Positions 34,199 through 42,922 of a stretch of 64,000 nucleotides of DNA are shown here, piece by piece. Position 1 is the first letter of the stretch; each line of letters begins with the position of its first letter. The position numbers and the translations under genes were made by a program. The notes under the pieces are model-generated. The model was not told the origin of the DNA and did not search any database. It saw only the letters and a program-made list of their open reading frames with translations. This stretch comes from Amycolatopsis japonica (GTDB lineage Bacteria; Actinomycetota; Actinomycetes; Mycobacteriales; Pseudonocardiaceae), in the NCBI RefSeq assembly GCF_000732925.1, contig NZ_CP008953.1, positions 7,309,001 through 7,373,000 of the forward strand, in the 5' to 3' direction.

Positions 34199-34233
34199 GC
34201 TTTCATACTGCGGACATGGGGAGCTAGGGGCAC

Positions 34234-35628
34234 GTGAGCGAACGCTGGGACGCCGCGCCGGACAACGAACCGGCGCGGCCCGTGCCCGCCGATCCCGAGC
34301 AGTCGACCGGCGGCGAGCCGGAGACGGCCGAGAACGCGATCGGCACCGAGGACGTGCTGGACGCCGATCCCGCTCAGCCGGTGGCCACCGAGCCGCCGCT
34401 GGGCGGGAAACGCGCCCGGCCCTCGCCGTGGAATCGCAAACGGGATCGCGTGATCGCCGCGGCGATCGTCGTGGTCGTCGCGGTCACCGGTGTCGTCATC
34501 GGCGTGACCAGCGACAACGCGGCCACGGTCGCGCAGGTCGCCACCACCCTGCCGCCCGGGCTCCCGCCCGCTCCGGCGCAGGTTCCCGGCTCGTTGAGCG
34601 AACTGTGGCAGGCGCCGAGTGCGTCGACACCCGTCCCGATCGGCGAGGCCAACAGCGTCGTCACCGCCGACAAGGGCGAAGTACTCGGCCGGGATCCGTA
34701 CACCGGCGACGTCCGCTGGCGCTACTCGCGCGATCTCGAACTGTGCACCGTCGCGCTCGCCGGCATCAAGGTGGACGCGGTGTACCGCAAGGACACCGGT
34801 TGCAGCGAGGTCACCCAGCTCGACGCGGGCACCGGGCGCCGCACGGCACAGCGCAACGGAGACGCCGAGCTCGGCACGAGGCTGGTCGTCGACGGATCGC
34901 ACGTCACCACGACCGGCAAGAAACTGCTGAACACCTGGCGCGACGACCTGGTCAAGAGCATGGAGTACGGCCAGGTCCCCGCCATCGTGAACCCGAACAA
35001 GCAGCCGAGGACGGGCTGCACCTACGGCACGGTGGCCGCCGCGGCGGGCAAGATCGGCGTGATCGAGCGCTGCCCCGGCGACCCGGCCGACCGGTTCACC
35101 GTCTACCGCGCGACCAACGACGAGGCCGACGACCCGAAGGTCGACTACAGCACCGTGCTCGCCGGGAAGAACGCGAAGGTCGTCGCGATGTCCGGCGATC
35201 TCGCGCTGATCGTGCTGCCGGAACAGAAACTGCTGGTCATCTACGGCGGCGACGGCCTGCAGAAGTCGGCCTACCCGCTCGACCTGCCCGAAGCGGAAAT
35301 CACGCAGGATCCGGTGGACGGCGTCATGACGACCTCGTGGACCGCGCAGGGCGTCTACTGGTTCACCGGCTCGAAGACCATGGCGTTCTCGCGGGACGAT
35401 CTCACCCCGCGCTGGACGCTGAACAACTCGACCGGTCCGGGCGTGACCTTCGGGGAACAGCTGGTCGTGCCCATCCAGGGCGGCCTGGCCGTACTCGACG
35501 AGACCACCGGTGCCACCATCCGCACCGTCGGTGTCGACAGGCGCGGCTACACCGGCCCGGTGCTGCTCTCCTCGGTCGGGCCGGTGCTGCTGGAGCAGCG
35601 CGGCCCCACCGTCGTCGCCCTCAAGTGA
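34234..35628 (+). CDS. membrane-anchored PQQ-like beta-propeller protein (Rv3212-type)
   Basis: A 464-residue protein with an acidic N-terminus, one transmembrane helix at about residues 76-95 (VIAAAIVVVVAVTGVVIGV) and an extracytoplasmic beta-propeller (GEVLGRDPYTGDVRWRYSRD, LAVLDETTGATIRTVG). Cysteines in the propeller (for example LELCTVAL and KDTGCSEV) may form disulfides. It starts 35 bp after rhlE, matching the Rv3211-Rv3212 order in M. tuberculosis as I recall it. It may be a scaffold or BamB-like envelope protein; no enzyme motif is seen. Confidence 0.8.
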   Translation: MSERWDAAPDNEPARPVPADPEQSTGGEPETAENAIGTEDVLDADPAQPVATEPPLGGKRARPSPWNRKRDRVIAAAIVVVVAVTGVVIGVTSDNAATVAQVATTLPPGLPPAPAQVPGSLSELWQAPSASTPVPIGEANSVVTADKGEVLGRDPYTGDVRWRYSRDLELCTVALAGIKVDAVYRKDTGCSEVTQLDAGTGRRTAQRNGDAELGTRLVVDGSHVTTTGKKLLNTWRDDLVKSMEYGQVPAIVNPNKQPRTGCTYGTVAAAAGKIGVIERCPGDPADRFTVYRATNDEADDPKVDYSTVLAGKNAKVVAMSGDLALIVLPEQKLLVIYGGDGLQKSAYPLDLPEAEITQDPVDGVMTTSWTAQGVYWFTGSKTMAFSRDDLTPRWTLNNSTGPGVTFGEQLVVPIQGGLAVLDETTGATIRTVGVDRRGYTGPVLLSSVGPVLLEQRGPTVVALK

Positions 35629-35635
35629 CCGGCGA

Positions 35636-35660
35636 GTGGTAGCAAAGGTCCCTTGCTACC
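35636..35660 (-). repeat. family A element copy 5 (inverted, extended palindrome)
   Basis: GGTAGCAAAGGTCCCTTGC at 35638 continues to CTACC, so this copy pairs with itself over 11 bp with one mismatch. It is the only element in the 41-bp gap between two convergent genes. Confidence 0.7.
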
Positions 35661-35669
35661 GGCCCGCCG

Positions 35670-36314
35670 TCATCGCGTCGTCGTCGAGGTCTTGCTCCGC
35701 AGCCGTCCGATTTCCTTCCAGCACCACTTGCCGCCCTCGGAGGCGAGCTTGCCGGAACCGCTCCGGGCTCGCCCTTCGACGGTCACCGTGACGGCCACCG
35801 TGTACTCGGTTTCGGAGACCTTCGTGACCCCGTCGAGCGTGGCGCTCGAAACGTCGTTGACGCGCTCGATGGACTGGACGACGTCCTGTTCCGCGTCGCT
35901 GCACTTGAGCGCCGTCAGGGCGGCCCTGTCATGGGCGTTGATCCCGTCGACGATCGCCTGAGCGGTGCTTTCGGGGCCGGAAGACTTACCGGCCTTGTCG
36001 TCGCCGAGGAAGAAACCTGGAGCGACGAATCCGGTGATCCCCAGGACGATCACCACCACGGCCGCGGCGGCGATGCCGACGATCAGGCCGGTCTTGTTGT
36101 TCTTCGGCGGCGCGGGCGGCCCGCCGAAGCCCTGGGGATACTGCTGGTTCTGACCGTAGGGCTGCTGGCCGTAGCCGGGGTATTGCTGCTGCTGCGGATA
36201 CGCGCCGCTCTGGTCGTAACCGCCCTGCTGGTACTGCTGCCCTGGGTATTGCTGCCCCGGGTACTGCTGCCCGCCTTGGCCGTCGGGCTGTCCTGGCTGG
36301 GGTGGGTAGGTCAT
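35670..36314 (-). CDS. Pro/Gln-rich membrane protein with DUF4878-like domain
   Basis: A 214-residue protein. Residues 1-70 are a low-complexity cytoplasmic tail of QQYPGQQYPGQQYQQGG-type repeats. One transmembrane helix follows (LIVGIAAAAVVVIVLGITGF, residues 76-95). The outer domain of about 115 residues (STAQAIVDGINAHDRAALTA ... GGKWCWKEI) has the form of small NTF2-like DUF4878 domains with a Cys pair. The ATG at 36314 is chosen since the repeats begin there (MTYPPQPGQ). Function unknown. Confidence 0.75.
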   Translation of the reverse strand: MTYPPQPGQPDGQGGQQYPGQQYPGQQYQQGGYDQSGAYPQQQQYPGYGQQPYGQNQQYPQGFGGPPAPPKNNKTGLIVGIAAAAVVVIVLGITGFVAPGFFLGDDKAGKSSGPESTAQAIVDGINAHDRAALTALKCSDAEQDVVQSIERVNDVSSATLDGVTKVSETEYTVAVTVTVEGRARSGSGKLASEGGKWCWKEIGRLRSKTSTTTR

Positions 36315-36433
36315 TTCAACGGTGCCCTTCGTCCTCGCTGCGGGGCAGCGTGTTCTCCACGACGTGCCCAGTGAGCCACAGTTTCGCAGGGGAGGAAGGG
36401 TTTTTCGGTCGAACTGGCACTTTCCTGCCGTGG

Positions 36434-36772
36434 TCAGCTCCACCAGAAGAGGCTCAGCGCGGCCGTCACGCTCACCACGACACCGAGACCGGCGAAGCCC
36501 GCGACACGGCCATTACGCGTGTCGGCGACCCGCTGTGCCAGCAAGGCGAGGACCGCCGCGACCGGATGCCCGATCAGCATCAGCGGCCCCGGCCCCGGCG
36601 CACCGGTGAGCAGGCAGATCCCGGCGATCGCGAGGACGCACACCGCGAGCACGACCATCCCGGCCGCGAGCGATCCGGTCAGCCCGCGCCAGAACCGGCC
36701 GCGTTCGGGCGTCTCGGGCTCTTCCGCGGGCGGTGGGGTGGTCGCGAGCTCCTCGGTGTCCGGTGACGACAC
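36434..36772 (-). CDS. small membrane protein, hypothetical
   Basis: A 112-residue protein with an acidic, proline-rich N-terminus (SSPDTEELATTPPPAEEPE) and three predicted membrane helices (SLAAGMVVLAVCVLAIAG, LMLIGHPVAAVLALLAQ, VAGFAGLGVVVSVTAALSL). GTG at 36772 is preceded by GAGGAC. It begins 34 bp after the RecB-type nuclease gene and is probably co-transcribed with it. I do not recognise the family. Confidence 0.6.
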   Translation of the reverse strand: MSSPDTEELATTPPPAEEPETPERGRFWRGLTGSLAAGMVVLAVCVLAIAGICLLTGAPGPGPLMLIGHPVAAVLALLAQRVADTRNGRVAGFAGLGVVVSVTAALSLFWWS

Positions 36773-36806
36773 GTCCTCGCCTGTCCAATCGTCGGGTCTC
36801 GAGAAT

Positions 36807-37667
36807 CTAGGGCGCCAGCAACTCCCATGGCTGAGCCGCGGGACCGGCCTCCTGGCCGGCCGCGCAACTGGGCCGGAAGTCGCACCATGAGCAACGGCGG
36901 CCCGGGCGCGCCGGGAACAACACGTCCTCGTCGCCGCCGGCGTCCAGGGTATCCGTTGCCAGCCGCAGGTCCCCGGCGGTCTCGTCGGCGCGTTGGAGAT
37001 GCCGTTTGAGGCTCTGCTCGGTGTGCTCGGCGGCCGCGATGGTGCCGGTGGGCACGTGGTGCAGCTCGACCTGGTAGCACGGCGTGCGCAGGGTCCTGGC
37101 GGCCGCGACCGCGTACAGCGCCAATGCCTGCGACGAACGGGCCTCGTACTCGTCCGGCTCACGACGGCCGGTCTTGTAGTCGATGATCACCAATTCCCGG
37201 CCACGCTGGTCGATCCGGTCGGCGCGGCCCTCGATGATGAGGCTGGGCCCGCTGCCCGGCTCGAGCGTGACCGGCGCCGAAACCCAGCGCTCCAGCCCGA
37301 CCGGATCGACGCTGACGTCGTTGTGCTCGACGTACTCCGCGACCCAGGCCTTGGCCCTGGCGCGGTACCGGGCGGCCTGGTCGGCGTCTTCGAACCCGGC
37401 GTCCTTCCAGTGTTCGGCGACGAGCGCCATCGCCCGCTGCGGCACGCGCTTGACCACCGGCAGGTCGAACAACGCCCGCAAAGCGTTGTGCACCACCGCA
37501 CCCAGCGTGCTGTGTGCCCACGCGCCGGTGCGTACCGGGGACGGGCGGTCCAGATACGACATGCGGTAGCGGCGCGGGCAATCTTCGAACGTCGCGAGGC
37601 GCGCGGGCGAGACCTTCGTCAGCTTGCGCGGCGCTTCGACGCCGAAGTCGAAACCAATCTGCTCCAT
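36807..37667 (-). CDS. RecB-family PD-(D/E)XK exonuclease with iron-sulfur cysteines
   Basis: A 286-residue stand-alone RecB-type nuclease. The catalytic core is visible as IEGRADRID near 147 and VIIDYKTGRRE near 163. Cysteine C30 (FEDCPRRYR) with C259, C262 and C268 near the C-terminus (CSWCDFRPSC) matches the four-cysteine [4Fe-4S] staple of AddB/Cas4 nucleases. There is no helicase domain and no cas genes nearby, so it is a housekeeping DNA-repair nuclease (Rv2119-like) rather than Cas4. Confidence 0.88.
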   Translation of the reverse strand: MEQIGFDFGVEAPRKLTKVSPARLATFEDCPRRYRMSYLDRPSPVRTGAWAHSTLGAVVHNALRALFDLPVVKRVPQRAMALVAEHWKDAGFEDADQAARYRARAKAWVAEYVEHNDVSVDPVGLERWVSAPVTLEPGSGPSLIIEGRADRIDQRGRELVIIDYKTGRREPDEYEARSSQALALYAVAAARTLRTPCYQVELHHVPTGTIAAAEHTEQSLKRHLQRADETAGDLRLATDTLDAGGDEDVLFPARPGRRCSWCDFRPSCAAGQEAGPAAQPWELLAP

Positions 37668-37732
37668 CGGATCACCCCGCGCGCAACGCTACGCACCCCC
37701 ACCGACACTTTTCGAGGGGATCCCCGCCGAAG

Positions 37733-37756
37733 GGAGCAAGGGACCTTTGCTATCAC
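37733..37756 (+). repeat. family A element copy 6
   Basis: GGAGCAAGGGACCTTTGCTATC, one base different from the common form. It lies upstream of the RecB-type gene, in a gap of 246 bp that holds two A elements around a family C hairpin. Confidence 0.68.
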
Positions 37757-37800
37757 CGCACGGGACCGCAGTCCGTGCCGGGGGCCGAGTGGGTCGGGCG

Positions 37801-37855
37801 TGCAATGAAGGGCTCTTTCCTTGCAAATTTTGCAAGGAAAGAGCCTTTCATTGCA
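37801..37855. terminator. hairpin, family C copy 4
   Basis: A 27-bp stem with one G-T pair, beginning TGCAATGAAGGGCTCTTTCC at 37801. Its centre CCTTGCAAATTTTGCAAGG is identical to that of copy 6 at 45866. It follows the MarC gene end and precedes the RecB-type gene, both on the minus strand. Confidence 0.72.
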
Positions 37856-37882
37856 TCGGGCAGGCGGGAGCGCGAGGCGGAA

Positions 37883-37906
37883 GGAGCAGGGGACCTTTGC
37901 TACCAC
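37883..37906 (+). repeat. family A element copy 7
   Basis: GGAGCAGGGGACCTTTGCTACC, one base from the common form, located 8 bp from the MarC stop. Confidence 0.68.
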
Positions 37907-37913
37907 CCGGCGG

Positions 37914-38543
37914 TCACGTGCCCGAGATGAAGCCCTTCACCGAGTTCGCCACCAGCTCGACCGCGATCGCGGCCAGCAGCAGACCGGCGATCTTCGCCAG
38001 CAGCGTGATCCCGCTTTCCTTGATCAGCCGGATCACCACGCCCGAGTACCGCATGCACAGGTACAGCACGAAGTGCACCGTCACGATCGAAAGCGCGAGA
38101 GCCACGTACGCGCCGACGTGACCGTCGGCCTGCCGCACGAAGACGATGGTCGCGGCGATCGCGCCCGGGCCGGCGAGCAGCGGCGTCCCGAGCGGGACGA
38201 GGGCGACGTTGACGTCGTCGCCCGCCGCCTCGGCCTCGCCGCCGGTCTTGCCGGTCAGCAGTTGCAGCGCGATGAGCAGCAGCAACAGCCCGCCCGCGCC
38301 CTGCAGCGCCGGGATCCCGATGCCGAGGTACGACAGGATCGCCTGTCCCGCGACGGCGAACAGCGAGATCACCAGCAACGACACCAGCACCGCCTGCCGC
38401 GCGGCCTTGGCGCGGAACGCCACCGACTTGCGGCCGGTCAGGCTGAGGAACACCGGCACCGTGCCGGGCGGGTCCATGATGACGATCAGCGTGATCGTCG
38501 CGCTCATGAACAGGCGCGCGTCGAAGAAGTCCGTGATCGTCAC
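37914..38543 (-). CDS. MarC-family integral membrane protein
   Basis: A 209-residue protein with six transmembrane helices in the MarC/UPF0056 arrangement. The family signature VIMDPPGTVPVFLSLT lies at the first helix and LLAGPGAIAATIVF in the fourth. Despite the name, the family has no proven role in multidrug resistance. The GTG-type start overlaps the stop of the PHP gene by 4 bp, so both are probably co-expressed. Confidence 0.9.
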   Translation of the reverse strand: MTITDFFDARLFMSATITLIVIMDPPGTVPVFLSLTGRKSVAFRAKAARQAVLVSLLVISLFAVAGQAILSYLGIGIPALQGAGGLLLLLIALQLLTGKTGGEAEAAGDDVNVALVPLGTPLLAGPGAIAATIVFVRQADGHVGAYVALALSIVTVHFVLYLCMRYSGVVIRLIKESGITLLAKIAGLLLAAIAVELVANSVKGFISGT

Positions 38544-39403
38544 CGGGTCACGACCTGATAGCCGGTGGACCGCGCGACGAGCTCTTCGAGCGCGAGCGGA
38601 TCGGTGGTCTCGTCACCGAGGTCGATGGTCTTGTTCGTGCCGTGGTAGTCGCTCGACCCGGTGCGCACGAGCCCCAGCTCCCCCGCCAGCCCGTGCAGCC
38701 GGACGCGGGTCTCCTCGTCGTGGTTCGGGTGGTCGACCTCGACACCGGTGAGCCCGTGCTCGGCCAGCCCGGCGAGCACGTCGACGCTGATGGTCGCCCC
38801 GCGCGTGTAAGCGAAGGGATGCGCGATGACGGTGACCCCGCCCGCCTCCGCGATCATGTCGATCGCGTCCTCGACGAGCGTGTCCTGCCGCGCCACGAAG
38901 TATCCGCTGCCGTTGCCGAGATAGCTCGCAAAGGCCTCGTTCACCGACGAGACGACACCGGCACGCACCAAGGCCTGCGCGAGATGCGGCCGTCCGGCGG
39001 AACCGTCCTCGGGAAGCAGCGACATGACCTCGTCGGGATCCACCGGGAGACCGTCGGCGGCCATCCGTTCGGCCATCACCCGCAGCCGCCAACGCCGCTC
39101 CGACCGCAGCCGCGTCTGCTCGGCGACGACCGCCGCCGACTCCGGGTCGAAGAGGTACGCGAGCAGGTGGACGCTGATGTGCCGCCCGGTCACCGGGTCG
39201 ACGGAGATCGTGGACAGCTCGGCGCCGGGCACCAGGGTGAGCCCCGGCGGAAGTGCCTCGGCGGCCGGGGCCCAGCCGGCCGTGGTGTCGTGATCGGTGA
39301 TCGCGACGACGTCGAGGCCCGCCTTCGCGGCGGCGGCGACCAGCCCGGCAGGGCTGTCGGTACCGTCGGAGGCGGTGGAGTGGGCGTGCAGGTCGATGCG
39401 CAT
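38540..39403 (-). CDS. PHP-domain phosphoesterase (RNase AM-like)
   Basis: A 287-residue PHP enzyme with all metal motifs: RIDLHAHSTASDGT at the N-terminus, VAITDHDTTAGW, PGAELST, IAHPFAY and SSDYHG near the end. The closest described relatives are 3',5'-nucleoside bisphosphate phosphatases/YciV RNase AM, which hydrolyse pAp or trim short RNA. A cytoplasmic protein with an ATG start, it overlaps the MarC gene by 4 bp. Confidence 0.9.
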   Translation of the reverse strand: MRIDLHAHSTASDGTDSPAGLVAAAAKAGLDVVAITDHDTTAGWAPAAEALPPGLTLVPGAELSTISVDPVTGRHISVHLLAYLFDPESAAVVAEQTRLRSERRWRLRVMAERMAADGLPVDPDEVMSLLPEDGSAGRPHLAQALVRAGVVSSVNEAFASYLGNGSGYFVARQDTLVEDAIDMIAEAGGVTVIAHPFAYTRGATISVDVLAGLAEHGLTGVEVDHPNHDEETRVRLHGLAGELGLVRTGSSDYHGTNKTIDLGDETTDPLALEELVARSTGYQVVTR

Positions 39404-39454
39404 CGCGGATCAGTATCGACGATGCGCCAGGTCACAGCGACCCCGGGACCTGCG

Positions 39455-40015
39455 CTAACCGACCTTCTTCTTACCGCGGGCCGCACGCTGCGCCTTGATC
39501 ATCGAAAAGCGCTCGGCCTGCTTCTGCTTGTCGCCGAAGACGAGCTCGGAAATCGTGTCGTAGAACTCTTCCGGCTTCGGCAGGTAGTCGATGCGGTTCA
39601 GTGCCTGGATCTGACCGGCGGACTCGACCACCATCGTCCCGTACCCCATCATCCGGCCCCACGCCGAACGTTCGTAGGTGAGGTCGGTGACCTTGGTGAT
39701 CGGCATCATCAGCACCTTGGTGGTGTAGACGCCGGTCGTCATCACGAACCGTTTGTCCGTGACGACCAGTCGCTCGACCCACCACTCCATCACCACGTAC
39801 GCGAAGCGCAGGATGACGAGCAACGCGGCATACCAGAGGATGTTCTGGATGACCCACGCGGCGGGCGGCAGCAGGTAGGACACCAGGACGCAGATGGCCA
39901 GCAAGGCCACCGCCTCGAAGGTGTCCCACAGCAGCACCGCCCAGTGACGGCGGATCCTGATGACCCGCCGCTCGGTGTCGAGGAGGTACTCGTCTGGATC
40001 GCGTGGGGCGAACAT
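39455..40015 (-). CDS. bPH2 (bacterial PH-like) membrane protein
   Basis: A 186-residue protein with two transmembrane helices (ALLAICVLVSYLLPPAAWV and ILWYAALLVILRFAYVV) followed by a bacterial pleckstrin-homology-like bPH2 domain (ERLVVTDKRFVMTTGVYTTK, PITKVTDLTYERS). The tail is basic (AARGKKKVG). The family is common in actinobacteria and of unknown function. It lies 51 bp upstream of the PHP gene on the same strand. Confidence 0.85.
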   Translation of the reverse strand: MFAPRDPDEYLLDTERRVIRIRRHWAVLLWDTFEAVALLAICVLVSYLLPPAAWVIQNILWYAALLVILRFAYVVMEWWVERLVVTDKRFVMTTGVYTTKVLMMPITKVTDLTYERSAWGRMMGYGTMVVESAGQIQALNRIDYLPKPEEFYDTISELVFGDKQKQAERFSMIKAQRAARGKKKVG

Positions 40016-40038
40016 ACCGATAGAGTATCCGCCGTCCG

Positions 40039-40200
40039 CTAGCTGAAGACGTTGCTGACGAAGGTGATCACCGATTCGGCCGAGTCACGCAGGAAGCCGA
40101 TGATGTTTCCCACGAGGCCCGCGGCCTGACCTGGCTGCGCGATCACGAAGAACAGCACCAACGCGATTCCTGCGAAAGTGAGGAGCTTTTTCGCGTTCAC
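40039..40200 (-). CDS. small membrane protein, 53 residues
   Basis: A short frame starting GTG at 40200: MNAKKLLTFAGIALVLFFVI, then AQPGQAAGLVGN and a hydrophobic amphipathic tail ending SNVFS. One transmembrane helix or signal sequence covers residues 5-22. AGGA is 9 bp upstream. It lies 23 bp before the bPH2 gene on the same strand, and small proteins of this look commonly accompany bPH2 genes in actinomycetes. Coding is inferred from length, start and composition. Confidence 0.6.
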   Translation of the reverse strand: MNAKKLLTFAGIALVLFFVIAQPGQAAGLVGNIIGFLRDSAESVITFVSNVFS

Positions 40201-40386
40201 AGCGATCAATCCTGTCTCTTACGGTGACTGACTGCGGATACTGACCATTCATTTTGTACCGCACCTTCCACCGGCGCGGGAGAGAAGTCCCGCGCTTGGG
40301 TCAGCCGGCAGGGGGAAGTGTACCGCACGGCTACTCTCCGTGTACAGGACAGCCATTGTCAGGAAGCCCGCGTCTACCATTCGGGA

Positions 40387-40806
40387 ATGAACACCGTTTC
40401 GGACAGCACCGTCCGCTGTGTCGGCGGCATCGTCCATGACGAACTCGGCCGGATTCTGCTGATCCGGCGCGCGAATGAACCCGGACGTGGACTGTGGTCG
40501 GTCCCCGGCGGACGCGTCGAACCAGGCGAAACGGACGAAGCGGCCGTCATTCGCGAGATGTGCGAAGAGACCGGGCTCGACGTGATACCGGGCACACCTG
40601 TCGGCAACGTCCGCCGCGGCCCGTACGACATCCACGACTACGCCTGCACGGTCACCGGCGGCACTCTCCGTGCCGGGGACGACGCCACCGACGCCCGGTG
40701 GATCGACGCCGAAACCTTGATCGAACTCGACAAAGGCGGCCACCTGGCCGAACTCCTGTTCGTCACTCTCCGCGACTGGGGAGTGCTGCCGACCGGGCGC
40801 TCGTGA
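40387..40806 (+). CDS. Nudix hydrolase
   Basis: A 139-residue Nudix enzyme. The box is complete at residues 42-64: GRVEPGETDEAAVIREMCEE followed by TG. The N-terminus (STVRCVGGIVHDELGRILLI) is typical of MutT/ADP-ribose-type members; the substrate is not predictable. ATG at 40387 is chosen because the fold starts a few residues later. It is divergent from the small membrane protein gene. Confidence 0.9.
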   Translation: MNTVSDSTVRCVGGIVHDELGRILLIRRANEPGRGLWSVPGGRVEPGETDEAAVIREMCEETGLDVIPGTPVGNVRRGPYDIHDYACTVTGGTLRAGDDATDARWIDAETLIELDKGGHLAELLFVTLRDWGVLPTGRS

Positions 40807-41003
40807 AAGACGCGGGGATAAAGCGGCGCGCGAGGTGAAAATTATCCTCGCCGATGCTTTCGCGTCATCTTCGAAGAGCGGAAACGCTAACGACCATCAG
40901 CCGCTGACGGGACTCCGGCCGGGTTCGCGCCGACCGCCCGCTCACGCACGCCGTCCGTCTGATCACGCGTAACCCCAGCCTGACCTCTGTCCTACCGGCC
41001 CGA

Positions 41004-41060
41004 AGTCCGTGAAGGCCTCCTTGAGGGACCCAGAGTCCCTCAAGGAGGCCTTCACGGACT
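41004..41060. terminator. bidirectional hairpin, family C copy 5
   Basis: A perfect 26-bp stem with a 5-nt loop (CCAGA). The first arm starts AGTCCGTGAAGGCCTCCTTG at 41004 and the second ends at 41060. It lies in the 328-bp gap between the convergent Nudix and DUF2332 genes; I see no gene in the rest of that gap. Confidence 0.8.
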
Positions 41061-41134
41061 GGGCACATAAGGCGCGGTGAGTGCGGCGCAACGCCTCTCG
41101 GCCTGCCCGCCGCCGTCAGCGACCCACGGAAACG

Positions 41135-42238
41135 CTAAACCGGCAGCCAGGTCATCCGCTGCCCGTGCGGCGCCGTTCTGGCCAGCGCCCGCACGTCCGG
41201 GACGCCGGCTTCCCACCGGACGAGCCCGAGCACGGCCTGGTCCGCCGGTTCGGCCAGATCGGTCCTGCCGGGCACCAGCGGCTCCAGCGCGGCGGCGTAG
41301 AACTCCTCGCTGACCCACCACAGCGGCCGGTCCGCGGCGAGCTTCCGGAGCGCTTCGAGGAAGTCGGCCCGCCGCTCCCCCAGGTACGCCAGCACGTGGC
41401 TGGTCAGCACGACGAGCGGCGCGTCGGCGGGCAGCGTGGCGGCCGCCGAGGCGAGATCGTCGACGGCGTCGCCGGCGATCAGCTCAGGGCGTTGCTTGCC
41501 TTGTGCCGCCGCGGCCGTGCGCAGGAGCCGGATCCGATCCGGCTGGTCGGCCCAGACACAGGCTTCGAGCCACGCGAGTTCGTCTTCGTCGGCCAGGTCC
41601 ACCGGGGCGCGGTCGAGTCCGGCTCGGGCCGTGATCGTCAGCTTCTTCGGCACCTTCGGCGTTACGGCGCCGGGCGCGAGGTCCAGCGCGCAGTGCAGGC
41701 CGACCGCGGTCTTCGCGGGCCCGGCGGTGAGCTGCTCGCCGCCGTCGCACTGGTAGCGGTAGGCGTACTTGTCCAGGCCGAGGAGCAGGCCCGCGCTGCA
41801 GCCGACTTCGAGCAGCGCGATCTTGCCGCCCGCCTCCTTCGCCGCCGCCGTCACCGCGGGATAGAGCAGCGCGGCACGGCGGACCTCGTTGGTCTGCGTG
41901 TACCGCGAGGAGATGATCGCGCGCGCCTTGTCCGCCCGCTCCAGCAGGAACGAGCGGAACAAGGGCCACGTCTCCGAGTCCACGCCGTCGAAACCGCCGA
42001 CGGACGGGTAGTACCGCGAGAGCGGGTGGATGGGGTCGGCCTGGATGAGGCGGTGCGCGGTCGCCATGAGCAGTGTTCCGCGTGCTTCACCGCCACGGGC
42101 GTCGGCCAGCAGCCCGGCGACGTCGTCGTCCTCGGCCGCCTTCGCCGCCAGGTGCTCGTAAAGCGGCGAAACACCGGCCGCTTCGACCGTCGCGAACTTC
42201 CGCAGGCGGCTCTTGATCTCATCCAGCCCGATGGGCAT
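41135..42238 (-). CDS. DUF2332 domain protein
   Basis: A 367-residue protein of the DUF2332 family. IALLEVGCSAGLLLGLDKYA near residue 140 resembles a nucleotide- or SAM-binding glycine loop, and APLVVLTSHVLAYLGE near 275 is another family block. A methyltransferase-like fold is possible but no activity is established. ATG at 42238 (MPIGLDEIKSRL) is chosen, with GGGAG upstream; an in-frame ATG 30 bp earlier has no better support. The MaoC gene is 33 bp upstream on the same strand. Confidence 0.82.
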   Translation of the reverse strand: MPIGLDEIKSRLRKFATVEAAGVSPLYEHLAAKAAEDDDVAGLLADARGGEARGTLLMATAHRLIQADPIHPLSRYYPSVGGFDGVDSETWPLFRSFLLERADKARAIISSRYTQTNEVRRAALLYPAVTAAAKEAGGKIALLEVGCSAGLLLGLDKYAYRYQCDGGEQLTAGPAKTAVGLHCALDLAPGAVTPKVPKKLTITARAGLDRAPVDLADEDELAWLEACVWADQPDRIRLLRTAAAAQGKQRPELIAGDAVDDLASAAATLPADAPLVVLTSHVLAYLGERRADFLEALRKLAADRPLWWVSEEFYAAALEPLVPGRTDLAEPADQAVLGLVRWEAGVPDVRALARTAPHGQRMTWLPV

Positions 42239-42271
42239 CGACGCGCTCCCTTTTCCCGTTCGTGACACCCA

Positions 42272-42775
42272 TTATTCGTGCGGCACGGGACGGCCGGGCT
42301 GTTCACCGCCCCGGGTGTCACCGTAAGACCGCTTCGGCACCATCACCTTGCGACGGAACACACAGACGATCGTGCCGTCCTGCTTGTAACCGCGGGTCTC
42401 GACGTAGACGACGCCCCGGTCGTCCTTCGACTTCGACGGCGTCTTGTCCAGCACCTCGGTCTCGCCGTAGATGGTGTCGCCGTGGAAGGTCGGCTTCACG
42501 TGTTTCAGCGATTCGACCTCGAGGTTGGCGATCGCCTTGCCGGACACGTCCGGCACCGACATCCCCAGCAACAGCGAGTAGATGTAGTTGCCCACCACGA
42601 CGTTCTTGCCGAAGTCGGTGGTCTCCTCGGCGTAATGCGCGTCGAGGTGCAGCGGATGGTGGTTCATGGTGATGAGGCAGAACAGGTGGTCGTCGTACTC
42701 GGTGACCGTTTTGCCCGGCCAGTGCTTGTAGACCGCACCGACCTCGAACTCTTCGTAATAGCGACCGAACTGCAC
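42272..42775 (-). CDS. MaoC-like (R)-specific hydratase/dehydratase
   Basis: A 167-residue hot-dog fold protein. FEVGAVYKHWPGKTVTEYDD and the catalytic-loop region NHHPLHLDAHYAEET near 40-55 are characteristic; the D-x(4)-H pattern of enoyl hydratases is present as DAHYAE with nearby histidines. The GTG at 42775 (QFGRYYEEF follows) is chosen because AGGAGG lies 5 bp upstream and family members start there. The longer ATG start at 42850 would add 25 unconserved residues. It likely acts on enoyl-CoA thioesters. Confidence 0.85.
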   Translation of the reverse strand: MQFGRYYEEFEVGAVYKHWPGKTVTEYDDHLFCLITMNHHPLHLDAHYAEETTDFGKNVVVGNYIYSLLLGMSVPDVSGKAIANLEVESLKHVKPTFHGDTIYGETEVLDKTPSKSKDDRGVVYVETRGYKQDGTIVCVFRRKVMVPKRSYGDTRGGEQPGRPVPHE

Positions 42776-42851
42776 CCATTCCTCCTGCACGAGTAACGCG
42801 GCGTGAGCCTGGAACGACAGGCCTTCGTGTTGAGGAGTACCCTCAACCATT

Positions 42852-42880
42852 GGTGTCGGGTCGTCAACGCGACCCACACC
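42852..42880. promoter_or_regulatory. interrupted palindrome in maoC/corA divergent promoter
   Basis: GGTGT-c-GGGTCG and CGACCC-ACACC pair over 11 bp around a 6-nt centre, with one bulged base. The site lies between the divergent MaoC and corA genes and could be an operator or an RNA stem at the start of the corA leader. Confidence 0.4.
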
Positions 42881-42922
42881 ACTGCGTAACCGTCCGCCGA
42901 GCCGAAGGAGGTGAGGAACCCG

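Noticed and set aside
42776..42850. Longer MaoC protein starting at ATG 42850
   Set aside because: The added 25 residues are not family-like, and the GTG at 42775 has a perfect AGGAGG at 5 bp.
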